From an uncultured Collinsella sp. (GTDB lineage Bacteria > Actinomycetota > Coriobacteriia > Coriobacteriales > Coriobacteriaceae), in assembly GCA_958405565.1 (NCBI GenBank), contig CATYEN010000001.1:62001-126000 (forward strand): 64,000 bases of DNA. Reading direction: 5' to 3'. The notes beneath the pieces are model-generated. The model was not told where the DNA came from, ran no database searches, and saw nothing but the letters and a program-made list of their open reading frames with translations. Position 1 is the stretch's first letter. Each line of letters opens with the position of its first letter. A program made the position numbers and the translations under genes. This document shows, piece by piece, positions 1 through 7,817 of this stretch.

Positions 1-623
1 GCATCACGATCGACAACATGACCGAGGCGCTCGACCGCTGCGTGGAAGACGGCGTGAAGGAAATCGTCGTGCAGCCGACGCATCTCATGGCTGGCCTGGA
101 ATACGCCGACGTGAAAGACGAGCTCGACAAGTACGCCGACAAGTTCGACAAGATCTCGCTCGGCGACCCGCTGCTCACCTCCGACGACGACTACAAGAAG
201 GTGGCCGCAGCCATTAAGGAGAACATGGCGTCCTTCGACGACGGCAAGACGGCGCTGTGCCTCATGGGTCACGGCACCGAAGCCGATTCCAACGCCGACT
301 ATACAAAGATGCAGGAAGTGTTCAAGAACGAGGGCTTGACTCAGTTCTTCGTCGGCACCGTCGAGGCTGAACCGACCTGCGAGGATGTTATCGCCGCCGC
401 GAGCGCCGCAGGCTACAAGAAGGCCGTGCTCGCGCCGTTCATGGTGGTCGCGGGCGACCACGCGAACAACGACATGGCAGACGAGACCGACCCCGACAGC
501 TGGGCTGCGAAGTTCGTGGCCGCCGGCTTCGAAGTGACGTGCCTGCTCCAGGGTCTGGGACAGAACGTCGCGGTCGACGACATCTACGTCTCGCACGTGG
601 ACGACGCCATCGCCAAGCTGTAA
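1..623 (+). CDS. cbiK: Sirohydrochlorin cobaltochelatase-like protein, 5' end missing
   Basis: This is the C-terminal 206 residues or so of a class II chelatase of the CbiK type. The frame is open from the first bases of the window, so the start lies upstream. Visible family motifs are MGHGT, which carries a presumed metal-binding or catalytic histidine, the segment GTVEAEPT, and MVVAGDHANND with a second conserved histidine. Known family members insert Co2+ or Fe2+ into sirohydrochlorin, and some act on haem-like tetrapyrroles. No other corrin-ring synthesis gene is visible nearby. The gene leads into two lipoproteins and an ABC importer, so a role in handling imported tetrapyrrole or metal is as likely as de novo cobalamin synthesis. 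The family call is firm; the substrate is not. Confidence 0.85.
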   Translation, partial: ITIDNMTEALDRCVEDGVKEIVVQPTHLMAGLEYADVKDELDKYADKFDKISLGDPLLTSDDDYKKVAAAIKENMASFDDGKTALCLMGHGTEADSNADYTKMQEVFKNEGLTQFFVGTVEAEPTCEDVIAAASAAGYKKAVLAPFMVVAGDHANNDMADETDPDSWAAKFVAAGFEVTCLLQGLGQNVAVDDIYVSHVDDAIAKL

Positions 624-658
624 ACTCGCCGCGCACGGGAGCGCCGGTCGCGTCCCCG

Positions 659-705
659 TGCAACGGGCATGCGCCTTTCCCCGACGACGACGCATGCCCG
701 TTGCA
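659..705 (+). terminator. Strong hairpin between cbiK and the first lipoprotein gene
   Basis: Two perfectly complementary 15-base arms (659-673 and 691-705) enclose a 17-base loop. There is no U-tract after the hairpin, so it could be a processing or partial termination structure rather than a classical terminator. It separates the chelatase gene from the transporter genes. Confidence 0.45.
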
Positions 706-767
706 TTCGCATCCCGCCCGCCCACCGCACGGCGCGGGCGGTCGAAGCGATTGAAAGGAACCCCTCC

Positions 768-1301
768 ATGTTGAAGAAAACCCTCGTCTTCGCCCTGTCG
801 GCGGCGCTTTTCGCGATCTCGCTCGCCGGCTGCGGCGGAAATTCAATCGACAGCGCAAAGGCAAGCGATGCCGATTCCCAGGAAAAGACCGAACAGGCGG
901 CCGATGCGCCCGAGGGCGCAAGCGCTGCCCCCATTACCGCCGACAAGGTGGCCGACGGCACCTATCCGATCACCGTCGATTCCAGCTCGAACATGTTCAG
1001 GATTGTGGACGCCCAGCTCATCGTGGAAAACGGCTCCATGCACTGCGTGATGACGCTTTCCGGCACGGGCTACGGCAAGCTCTTCATGGGCACGGGCGAC
1101 GAGGCTGCCGCCGCGAGCGAGGCCGACTTCATCCCCTATGTGGAAAACGCGGAAGGCAAGTACACCTACGACGTGCCCATTGATGCGCTCGACGAGGACA
1201 CCGCCTGTGCCGCGTGGAGTATTAGAAAAGAGCAGTGGTACGACCGCACGCTTGTGTTCGAATCCGCCGGCGTCGATCTGCGCGCCGACGCACTGAAGTA
1301 A
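768..1301 (+). CDS. Small lipoprotein with a NEAT-like domain
   Basis: A 177-residue predicted lipoprotein. The ATG at 768 is chosen because GAAAGGA lies just upstream and because it gives a good lipoprotein signal: KK near the N-terminus, a hydrophobic run, then LAGC with Cys22. After a low-complexity linker comes a beta-rich region from about residue 60 to 165. It begins DGTYPITV and ends with a W-Y-D-x-T-L-x-F strand. The end of the next protein's N-terminal domain aligns with this by eye (ALDEDTA against TLDEDIA, then a terminal T-L-x-F strand). The pattern resembles NEAT (iron transport-associated) domains that bind haem. A surface receptor that hands ligand to the following ABC importer is the inference; haem binding is not shown. 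Confidence 0.7.
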   Translation: MLKKTLVFALSAALFAISLAGCGGNSIDSAKASDADSQEKTEQAADAPEGASAAPITADKVADGTYPITVDSSSNMFRIVDAQLIVENGSMHCVMTLSGTGYGKLFMGTGDEAAAASEADFIPYVENAEGKYTYDVPIDALDEDTACAAWSIRKEQWYDRTLVFESAGVDLRADALK

Positions 1302-1305
1302 CGCC

Positions 1306-2877
1306 ATGCGGTCGATTCTTCCCAAGGGGGAAAACAGGAAGCGCCACGGCATCGCGGCGCGCGCGATCGCCTGCGTTCTCGTCGCCCTGCTCGCGCTTCC
1401 CTTCGCGGGGTGCAGTGCGAGCCCGAACGCGACCGGTGGCACGGCGGGCTCTCAGGAATACACTGTGAGTGTTTCGCTTTCCGGCGGGTCAGGGCGCGCA
1501 AGCATCGCCTCGCCCACCACAATTGTGAAGGATGGTGACACCTACACCGCGACCATCACCTGGTCGAGTTCGAACTACGACAAAATGACCGTCGACGGCG
1601 TGGACTACGCGCCCGTAAACGACGGCGGCAACTCCACATTCGAGATACCCGTCACGCTCGACGAGGACATCGCCGTGTCGGCCGAGACCGTCGCCATGTC
1701 GACGCCGCACACCATCGACTACACGCTCCACTTCGACTCATCCACCATGAAGGAGAAATCGGGCGACGATGCAAGCGGCGGCTCCCCTGCGGGTACGGCT
1801 TCAAGCGCCGCGGCCGACTTCCACAACGCCGATTTGGGCTGCGGCTGGGAGCCGACGGGGACGCTTCAGCTTGAATACGCCAAGCACTTCACTGTCGACG
1901 AGTACGAAGGCGGCCTGCGGCTTATCTGCATTTCGAACGGGGAGCGCTTCCTCGTGGTGCCGCAAGATGCGAAGGTACCTGATGGGTTGAGCTCCGACAT
2001 CGCGGTCATAAGGCGCCCCGCCGACAAGGTGTACCTCGTGTCGTCGGCGACGATGTGCCTGGTCGACGCGCTCGATGCGAACGACAATATCATCATGTCG
2101 GGCACGAAGGCCGACGATTGCTCGGTCGCGGGCTTCAAAAGCGCACTCGAAAGTGGGGCGATCGCCTACGGCGGCAAGTACAGCGCGCCCGACTACGAGC
2201 GAATATCGGCCTCGAGCTGCACGCTCGCCATCGAGAACACCATGATCAACCACACGCCCGATGTGAAGGAAAAGCTGCAGAAGCTCGGGCTCGTCGTGCT
2301 CACCGAACAGTCGTCGAGCGAGCCCGAAGCACTCGGGCGCGTCGAGTGGATTAAGCTTTTCGGCGTCCTATTCGACAAGGAAGACGAGGCCGCGCACCTG
2401 TTCAACGAGCAGAAGGCCCGCGTCGAGCAAACGTCGGGGCTCGCGTCGTCAGGTAAAACCGTGGCGTATTTCTACATTAACTCGAACGGGGCCGCCGTCA
2501 CGCGGCGGGCGGGCGACTACGTGGCGCAGATGATCGAGCTTGCAGGCGGCAGCTATGCGCTCGATGACGCGCAGACGGCGTCGACGTCAGGTTCGTCTGT
2601 AACGCTCGAAATGGAGCGCTTCTACGCGACGGCGAAGGATGCCGACATCATCGTCTACAACGGCACCATCGACGAATCGGTTGCCACCTTGAACGACTTC
2701 ATAGGCAAAAACGCGCTATTGTCGCAGTTCAAAGCCGTGAAGAACGGCAACGTCTGGGTCACAAGCACCGACATGTACCAGCAGATGACTTCTACCGCCG
2801 ACATTATCGACGAGCTGCACGGGGCGTTCACCGGCGATGACGCGAGCGACTTCCATTATCTGAGGAAGCTAGGCTAG
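1306..2877 (+). CDS. ABC transporter substrate-binding lipoprotein with N-terminal NEAT-like domain
   Basis: A 523-residue lipoprotein starting four bases after the previous stop. The signal peptide ends in FAGC (Cys36). Residues about 50-145 form a beta-rich domain ending STPHTIDYTLHFD. This follows the NEAT pattern, in which a late strand carries Y-x-x-x-F. From about residue 180 onward the protein looks like a FepB/BtuF-type binding protein of the siderophore, haem or cobalamin class, including the segment EPEALGRVEWIKLFG and a C-terminal helix with DIIDELHGAF. The two-part architecture suggests a ligand-capture domain fused to the transporter receptor. It sits directly upstream of its permease and ATPase. 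Binding-protein identity is well supported; the NEAT assignment is by eye. Confidence 0.8.
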   Translation: MRSILPKGENRKRHGIAARAIACVLVALLALPFAGCSASPNATGGTAGSQEYTVSVSLSGGSGRASIASPTTIVKDGDTYTATITWSSSNYDKMTVDGVDYAPVNDGGNSTFEIPVTLDEDIAVSAETVAMSTPHTIDYTLHFDSSTMKEKSGDDASGGSPAGTASSAAADFHNADLGCGWEPTGTLQLEYAKHFTVDEYEGGLRLICISNGERFLVVPQDAKVPDGLSSDIAVIRRPADKVYLVSSATMCLVDALDANDNIIMSGTKADDCSVAGFKSALESGAIAYGGKYSAPDYERISASSCTLAIENTMINHTPDVKEKLQKLGLVVLTEQSSSEPEALGRVEWIKLFGVLFDKEDEAAHLFNEQKARVEQTSGLASSGKTVAYFYINSNGAAVTRRAGDYVAQMIELAGGSYALDDAQTASTSGSSVTLEMERFYATAKDADIIVYNGTIDESVATLNDFIGKNALLSQFKAVKNGNVWVTSTDMYQQMTSTADIIDELHGAFTGDDASDFHYLRKLG

Positions 2878-2881
2878 CGCC

Positions 2882-3922
2882 ATGAAAAGCCGACTTTCCT
2901 TGGCATACGACGAATCGGGGCGCGCCGCGCGGTATCGCGCCGTGACGACGCTGCTCGCTGTTGCCCTCATCGTGCTCGTCGGGGCCAACCTGTGCATCGG
3001 GAGCGTGCTCGTGCCCGCAGACCACATCCCCGGCATCCTTTCAGGCGGCGCGGCCAATTCCATGGAAAGCCAGGTCATCTGGGAGATTCGCCTGCCGCGC
3101 GTGCTTTCAGCCGTGCTTCTCGGCGGGGCACTTTCGCTCTCCGGGTTCCTGCTGCAGACGTTTTTCAACAACCCCATCGCCGACCCGTTCATCTTGGGCG
3201 TCTCCTCGGGCGCAAAGTTCATCGTCGCGCTTACGATGATCGTACTTCTAGGCGCGAACCAGGCCATGTCCTCGCCGGCCATGGTGGCCGCAGCGTTTCT
3301 GGGCTCCCTTATCACCATCGGCTTCGTGCTCCTCATCGCACGGCGCATAAGTTCCATGGCCATGCTCATCGTGGCGGGCGTCATGGTGGGATACATCTGC
3401 TCGGCGGCGACGAACTTCCTCATCGCCTTCGCCGACGACCAGTCCATCGTGAACCTGCACAACTGGTCTTTGGGTAGCTTCTCGGGTTCGAGCTGGGACG
3501 ACGTGGCGGTCATCGCGGTCGTGGTGATCACCGTGAGCGCATGCGTATTCGCGATATCGAAGCCCCTTTCCGCCTTCCAGCTGGGAGAAGCCTACGCGAA
3601 AAGCGTCGGCGTGAACGTCGCACGCTTCCGCGTGGTGCTCGTCCTTCTAGCGAGCATGCTCTCCGCCTGCGTGACCGCGTTCGCTGGTCCGGTGTCGTTC
3701 GTAGGCATCGCGGTTCCGCATCTCGTGAAGTCGGCGCTAAAGTCGTCGAAGCCCATCCGCGTGATTCCTGCGTGCTTCTTGGGAGGCGCCATCTTCTGCG
3801 CGGGCTGCGATTTGATCGCGCGCACGCTGTTCTCTCCCGTCGAGCTTTCCATCAGCGCAGTCACCGCCATCTTCGGCGCGCCGGTGGTTATCGCGCTCAT
3901 GTTGAAGAAGCGGGTGAGGTAG
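2882..3922 (+). CDS. FecCD-family ABC permease
   Basis: A 346-residue integral membrane protein with about ten hydrophobic segments. Family landmarks are RLPRVLSAVLLGGALSLSG, the NPIADPFILGVSSGA loop and GPVSFVGIAVPHLVK near the C-terminal third, the usual ATPase contact region. It belongs to the BtuC/FecD/FhuB group, which imports cobalamin, haem or ferric siderophores as a homodimer. It starts four bases after the binding-protein stop, and its own stop is immediately followed by the ATPase start, so the three are surely co-translated. Only one permease gene is present, as in BtuC-type systems. The transported ligand cannot be read from the sequence. Confidence 0.92.
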   Translation: MKSRLSLAYDESGRAARYRAVTTLLAVALIVLVGANLCIGSVLVPADHIPGILSGGAANSMESQVIWEIRLPRVLSAVLLGGALSLSGFLLQTFFNNPIADPFILGVSSGAKFIVALTMIVLLGANQAMSSPAMVAAAFLGSLITIGFVLLIARRISSMAMLIVAGVMVGYICSAATNFLIAFADDQSIVNLHNWSLGSFSGSSWDDVAVIAVVVITVSACVFAISKPLSAFQLGEAYAKSVGVNVARFRVVLVLLASMLSACVTAFAGPVSFVGIAVPHLVKSALKSSKPIRVIPACFLGGAIFCAGCDLIARTLFSPVELSISAVTAIFGAPVVIALMLKKRVR

Positions 3923-5239
3923 ATGGGGGAATTCGTGCCGCGGCCCAAAATGCTCGGAGGGGACATTCCATGCTTAGACAGTCCTGAGCTCACACGAAAG
4001 CGCCAGAAGGCACTTTCGGCTCGTGCGGAACTGCGCGCGGAACGCCTCCTCCGAGCGGAGTCGAACCTCGAAACCCCGGTCGAAACGCAGGCTGACGGAG
4101 CGCCGCTTTTCCGCATAAGCGACCTGTCGGCGGGCTACGACAAGAAGGTTGTAGTCGAAGGCGTCGATCTGGAGGTTCGCGCGGGCGACGTCGTGGCGCT
4201 CATCGGGCCGAACGGCTCGGGCAAGTCGACCATCTTGAAAACCATCACACGCCATCTAGCACCGCTTGCCGGCGCGGTCGAGCTCGACGGGCGAGAGATT
4301 TCCCGATGGAAGACGGCGGAGTTCGCAAGGAACCTTGCCGTTATGCTGACAGATCGCCCCCGGACCGAGCTCCTCACCTGCCGCGATATCGTAGAGGCGG
4401 GAAGACATCCCTACACCGGGCGAATGGGCACACTCTCGCCTAACGACCATAGTCGGGTCGACGAGGCCATGAAAACCGCACATGTGGAAGAGCTCGCCGA
4501 GCGCGACTTCATGCAGATAAGCGACGGGCAACGCCAGCGCGTCATGCTCGCACGCGCCATCGCGCAGGATCCGCGTGTGCTCGTGCTCGACGAGCCCACG
4601 TCGTATCTCGATATCCGCTACCAGATCGACCTGCTGCGAATACTTCGCCACCTTGCGAAATCGCGGAATGTGGCTGTCATCATGTCCATCCACGAACTCG
4701 AGCTCACGCAGAAAAGCGCCGACAAGGTGATTTGCGTGAAGGACGGCCAGGTCTTCCGCGCCGGCGCACCCGAGGACATATTCACGCGCGAGACGATTGA
4801 CGAGCTCTACGGTCTTCAATATGGCACCTTCAACGAGCGCTTCGGCAGCGTGGAAATTGGGCGCCCGCACGGCGATGCGCACACGTTCGTCATCGCCGGC
4901 GCAGGTACGGGGTCGGCTGTGTTTCGCCAGCTCATCCGGCGAGGCAAGGCGTTCTACGCGGGCGTTCTGCACGAAGGGGACATCGACTGCGAGCTCGCGC
5001 GCGACCTGGCGGCGGAATGCGTGGCCGAGCGCGCGTTCGAGCCGATCGGGGATAAAACCATGGCCCGCGCCAAAGAGCTCCTCGTCCACTGCGCGCTCCT
5101 TATCGTGTGCCCCGCCGCCTTCGGCACCATAAACGCCCGCAACGCAGAGCTCGTCGAGTTCGCACGCTCGCATGATATCGAGGTCATGCGAGCGTGCGAA
5201 GGCGCATCGGAGGATTCCCAATTGGAGTGGGAAGGATAA
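3923..5239 (+). CDS. ABC transporter ATPase with unusual C-terminal domain
   Basis: A 438-residue protein whose start abuts the permease stop. Residues 60-300 are a FecE/BtuD-type ATPase: Walker A GPNGSGKS at 95-102, signature ISDGQRQR at 199-206 (Asp replacing the usual first Gly) and Walker B VLVLDEP at 219-225. Two additions are odd. An N-terminal charged extension of about 58 residues precedes the ATPase. A C-terminal region of about 130 residues begins near VIAGAGTGSAVFRQL, which looks like a glycine-rich nucleotide-binding turn, and contains GVLHEGDID and CPAAFGTINARN. Ordinary FecE proteins are about 260 residues. The extension may be regulatory or enzymatic; its function is unknown. 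Confidence 0.9.
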   Translation: MGEFVPRPKMLGGDIPCLDSPELTRKRQKALSARAELRAERLLRAESNLETPVETQADGAPLFRISDLSAGYDKKVVVEGVDLEVRAGDVVALIGPNGSGKSTILKTITRHLAPLAGAVELDGREISRWKTAEFARNLAVMLTDRPRTELLTCRDIVEAGRHPYTGRMGTLSPNDHSRVDEAMKTAHVEELAERDFMQISDGQRQRVMLARAIAQDPRVLVLDEPTSYLDIRYQIDLLRILRHLAKSRNVAVIMSIHELELTQKSADKVICVKDGQVFRAGAPEDIFTRETIDELYGLQYGTFNERFGSVEIGRPHGDAHTFVIAGAGTGSAVFRQLIRRGKAFYAGVLHEGDIDCELARDLAAECVAERAFEPIGDKTMARAKELLVHCALLIVCPAAFGTINARNAELVEFARSHDIEVMRACEGASEDSQLEWEG

Positions 5240-5256
5240 ACTGGACTTTCATTTAA

Positions 5257-5325
5257 GGATCCTCAGGCTACAGCTCCTACGCCGGCGAGGTCTCCAAGGC
5301 GCCGGAGAACCTCGTGAACAGGATT
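5257..5325 (+). pseudogene. Remnant of an IS3-type transposase gene
   Basis: A short stretch reads YSSYAGEVSKAPENLVNR in one frame. This matches the motif before the integrase core of IS3/IS150-type OrfB transposases, usually followed by an RDF-x-A-x-x-PN segment. That continuation is lost right after NLVNR, and an in-frame stop lies just upstream, so only about 20 residues survive. It sits exactly where the accessory operon ends and the core gene order begins. The motif match is by eye and short, so confidence is moderate. Confidence 0.45.
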
Positions 5326-5372
5326 TCCAATCGTCCGCACCCCCATATGCTATCTAGAAGCAAAAACAGACA

Positions 5373-5399
5373 CTATTTCACCGCAACTTATTGAAGGGA
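5373..5399 (+). repeat. Copy of a dispersed TATTTCACCGCA repeat
   Basis: The segment CTATTTCACCGCAACTTA followed by GAAGGGA closely matches two inverted copies at 14016-14035 and 14064-14096. It lies in the noncoding gap after the transposase remnant. It may be part of a short mobile or structured repeat family of this genome. Confidence 0.55.
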
Positions 5400-5427
5400 T
5401 GCTTGGGAACATATGCCGGCAGTAGGC

Positions 5428-6039
5428 CTAATCCAAGCGAGATTCCAGACTCGACAGGCCATTGAGAGTCAGGTCGTTGGCGACCTCAGAGACGCGCTCG
5501 ATAGGAACCGAACCGTCAGACAGCGCCCACGTGCGATAGATACCGATAATACCCGACAGCAAAAACGCCAGATAGTAGTCGAACATCTCGTCCTTGAGAC
5601 CTTGGGGCAGCAGATCGCGCTCGGCAATCTCGTGTTCGAGGGGCGCACGAAGACGAGCCATAAAATCATCGAGCGGAATGTTCTCGATCAGCTGACGATT
5701 GAGCACCAGGTTGTTGCACAGTGCCTCGTTAACGGTTTTAAAGAAGGTCGCCGCCGCGCCCAGGGCGCGCTCGTTGGTGTCGCCGTCCATGGAGGCAAGC
5801 GTTTTCTCGACCGAGTCGACAATCATCTCCACCACATCGACGGCAATGGCATCGAGCAGGCCGTCAACCGTGCCAAAGTGCACGTAGAAGGTTTTGCGGT
5901 CGACATTGGCCTCGCGTGCGATGGCACTCACCGTAATGTCTGCCAGCGGCTTTTCCATGAGCAGGCGCTCGAAAGCGGAAAGGATGGCATTACGGCTGCG
6001 AACAATGCGGCGGTCAAGACGCGGTTTGCTGGTTGCCAT
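5428..6039 (-). CDS. TetR-family transcriptional regulator
   Basis: A 203-residue protein. The start at 6039 is preferred over an in-frame ATG nine codons upstream because GAAGGGA sits about seven bases before it. Residues about 10-60 form the DNA-binding domain, with the helix-turn-helix ITVSAIAREANVDRKTFYVHFG typical of TetR. The remaining helical part would bind an unknown ligand. A 7-base dyad with a 10-base spacer lies upstream at 6083-6106 and is a likely autoregulatory operator. No target gene is obvious: the upstream neighbour is transcribed the same way and ends before the operator, and the downstream neighbour is on the other strand. Confidence 0.9.
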   Translation of the reverse strand: MATSKPRLDRRIVRSRNAILSAFERLLMEKPLADITVSAIAREANVDRKTFYVHFGTVDGLLDAIAVDVVEMIVDSVEKTLASMDGDTNERALGAAATFFKTVNEALCNNLVLNRQLIENIPLDDFMARLRAPLEHEIAERDLLPQGLKDEMFDYYLAFLLSGIIGIYRTWALSDGSVPIERVSEVANDLTLNGLSSLESRLD

Positions 6040-6082
6040 GGGCGTGTCCCTTCGATATGCGAGCATTCATCAACAGATGAGA

Positions 6083-6106
6083 GATAATCTACGTAAGAGG
6101 ATTATC
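6083..6106 (-). promoter_or_regulatory. Candidate TetR operator
   Basis: A perfect dyad GATAATC-N10-GATTATC lies 44 bases upstream of the TetR start codon. Its length and symmetry fit a TetR-dimer site. Occupancy is inferred only from position. Confidence 0.5.
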
Positions 6107-6155
6107 CCCCATACGGCACAAATATGCCTCGCATCATGAAGAACGCACGACTGTC

Positions 6156-7463
6156 CTACTGCGACTTAGGGTGCTTCTTCTTATTGAGTGCCGACGGAGA
6201 TACGCGAATACCATCGCCTGTCTGGCGCACATAGGCTTTATGAGCCGGCTTAGCGGTCCCAGAAGCCTTCTGAGCGTGCTTCTTGGGATCAACGGTAACA
6301 GCATTCGTGGGGTGCGGCTTAGTGGGCGCAGAGGGCGTCTGAGGCGTGCGGCCGAGCTTGCGCATCACGCGATCCCAGCGCGCATGGATGCTCTCGTTGT
6401 GGGCACTCTTAAGTCCCAACAGGGGCGCAGCCAAAATGGTCGGCGCAATAAACGTAATGAGGCGCCACAGCAGATAGCCGGCGGTCGAAGCCGACCCAAA
6501 GAAATGACCCAAGAACAATGCAAAGCCGCCCTCAGCGCCACCAGTTCCACCGGGCAAGGGAACCGCAGAGCTCAGCAGCTGGACAAAAGCGCTCGCGGCC
6601 ATGACCGAGAAAAAGTCGACTTCGTGGTGGCCAAAGGCAAGCATCAGGAAATACGGCACGAGGTAGAAAAACGCGAGCTGCAACATGGTGATGACCACCG
6701 TGAGCAGCATGGACGAAAAGTGGCCGGCTGAAAGCTTGAACTTCTCGGAGAAAGAGTAGATCTCACCATCGACAAACGTGCGCCATCCCTCGATCTTAGT
6801 GGCCGAGACACCAATGCGCTCGAGCCAATTGATGATGCAATGGGCGACGCGCGTGACGGTCTTAGGCATGAGCGCGACGGCGAAGATGCCAAGCAAGATG
6901 CAGCAGTGCCCACCAAAGCTAAAGACACACAGCAGCGTCATGTCGCCATAGCGCTCGGCGAAAAACGGCATGCGAGCAAGCAGTAGGATAGCGCCCCAGG
7001 CAACGAGGCCAAACTGATACACGATAAAGCGCGTGAATTGCGTGGCTCCGGCCTCGCCGACATTTTGGCCTGCCTTGGTCAGGCGGTAAATCTGGGCGGG
7101 CGTAGAGCCCATCATCATGGGCGTCAGGTTGCCAAAGAAGATACCGCTCGCCTCGACCGAGATCAGGTCGCGAATGCCGACGGGCGAATTAGGATCGAGC
7201 CAGACGGCGATCGCATAGGCCACAATGCCAAAGAACAGATACATGAACATGCAAAGACAGGCGACAACGAGCCAGGGCGCCTGGACGCTCGACATGGCAG
7301 CCCAGAACTGTCCCATCTGACCGGTCACAATCAGATAAACGATATAACCCACCAGCACGACGCCGATAAAGATGGCGCCGCGGCGTGCGCTCTTATTGTC
7401 ATCTCCGCCCGAGGCCTCAACCTCGACCTGGGGCTTAGACGTATGCTGAGAGGACTCCGTCAT
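6156..7463 (-). CDS. YbhN/LPG-synthase-TM family membrane protein
   Basis: A 435-residue protein with about eight membrane segments. The start at 7463 has AGAAGGAG upstream; a longer in-frame extension lacks such a site. The family pattern is clear, with conserved loops PMMMGSTPAQIYRL and PLPGGTGGAEGGFALF. These are typical of the UPF0104/YbhN family, related to the flippase half of lysylphosphatidylglycerol synthase (MprF). The synthase half is absent. The N-terminal 35 residues and the C-terminal 90 residues are hydrophilic, the latter K/P-rich and basic. A role in lipid transport or flipping is inferred from the family only. It is transcribed alone, between tRNA-Glu and the TetR gene. Confidence 0.85.
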   Translation of the reverse strand: MTESSQHTSKPQVEVEASGGDDNKSARRGAIFIGVVLVGYIVYLIVTGQMGQFWAAMSSVQAPWLVVACLCMFMYLFFGIVAYAIAVWLDPNSPVGIRDLISVEASGIFFGNLTPMMMGSTPAQIYRLTKAGQNVGEAGATQFTRFIVYQFGLVAWGAILLLARMPFFAERYGDMTLLCVFSFGGHCCILLGIFAVALMPKTVTRVAHCIINWLERIGVSATKIEGWRTFVDGEIYSFSEKFKLSAGHFSSMLLTVVITMLQLAFFYLVPYFLMLAFGHHEVDFFSVMAASAFVQLLSSAVPLPGGTGGAEGGFALFLGHFFGSASTAGYLLWRLITFIAPTILAAPLLGLKSAHNESIHARWDRVMRKLGRTPQTPSAPTKPHPTNAVTVDPKKHAQKASGTAKPAHKAYVRQTGDGIRVSPSALNKKKHPKSQ

Positions 7464-7566
7464 GAGACTCCTTCTAACAGTCAAAATATCTTGGATATTG
7501 TACCCGCAAGGACCATAAGCAGAACGCAAAGCTCTGGTTCAAACGGGAATTGCAGACGGTTGTTTG

Positions 7567-7602
7567 AAAATAAAAAACCCGGCCTTCCATGGGAAGTCCG
7601 GG
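7567..7602 (-). terminator. Rho-independent terminator after tRNA-Glu
   Basis: On the minus strand a CCCGG-x-CTTCC hairpin with a three-base loop and one mismatch is followed by TTTTTTATTTTC. It lies 12 bases past the tRNA 3' end. Confidence 0.85.
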
Positions 7603-7613
7603 TATCAGATGCG

Positions 7614-7690
7614 TGGTAGCCCGTACCAGATTCGAACTGGTGATCTCCGCCTTGAGAGGGCGGCGTCCTAAACCGCTAGACGAACGGGCC
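7614..7690 (-). tRNA. tRNA-Glu (anticodon CTC)
   Basis: A 77-base cloverleaf folds on the minus strand. The acceptor stem GGCCCGT pairs with ACGGGCT. The anticodon stem CCGCC/GGCGG encloses the loop CTCTCAA, giving anticodon CTC. The T-arm contains GTTCGAATC, and the terminal CCA is encoded. A promoter and a terminator flank it, so it is an independent single-gene unit. Confidence 0.95.
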
Positions 7691-7724
7691 ACATGACATC
7701 TGCACTGCCGTGCTGCGAGGAAAT

Positions 7725-7753
7725 ATATTACGGGACAAAAAACGACAGCGCAA
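7725..7753 (-). promoter_or_regulatory. Promoter of the tRNA-Glu gene
   Basis: On the minus strand, -35 TTGCGC and -10 TAATAT are separated by 17 bases. The predicted transcription start is about 28 bases before the mature tRNA 5' end. Confidence 0.75.
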
Positions 7754-7768
7754 GAAGAAATTCCAAAT

Positions 7769-7787
7769 TGCCGACAAATTGTCGGCA
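7769..7787. repeat. Perfect 19-base palindrome between cca and tRNA-Glu
   Basis: Two 9-base arms (TGCCGACAA and its complement) flank a single central base. It lies 30 bases past the cca stop and just upstream of the tRNA promoter. It could be a weak terminator for cca, since AATTTGG follows rather than a U-tract, or an operator site. Confidence 0.6.
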
Positions 7788-7817
7788 GGTTATGGAACAC
7801 GCAGGTAAACTGGGTGG

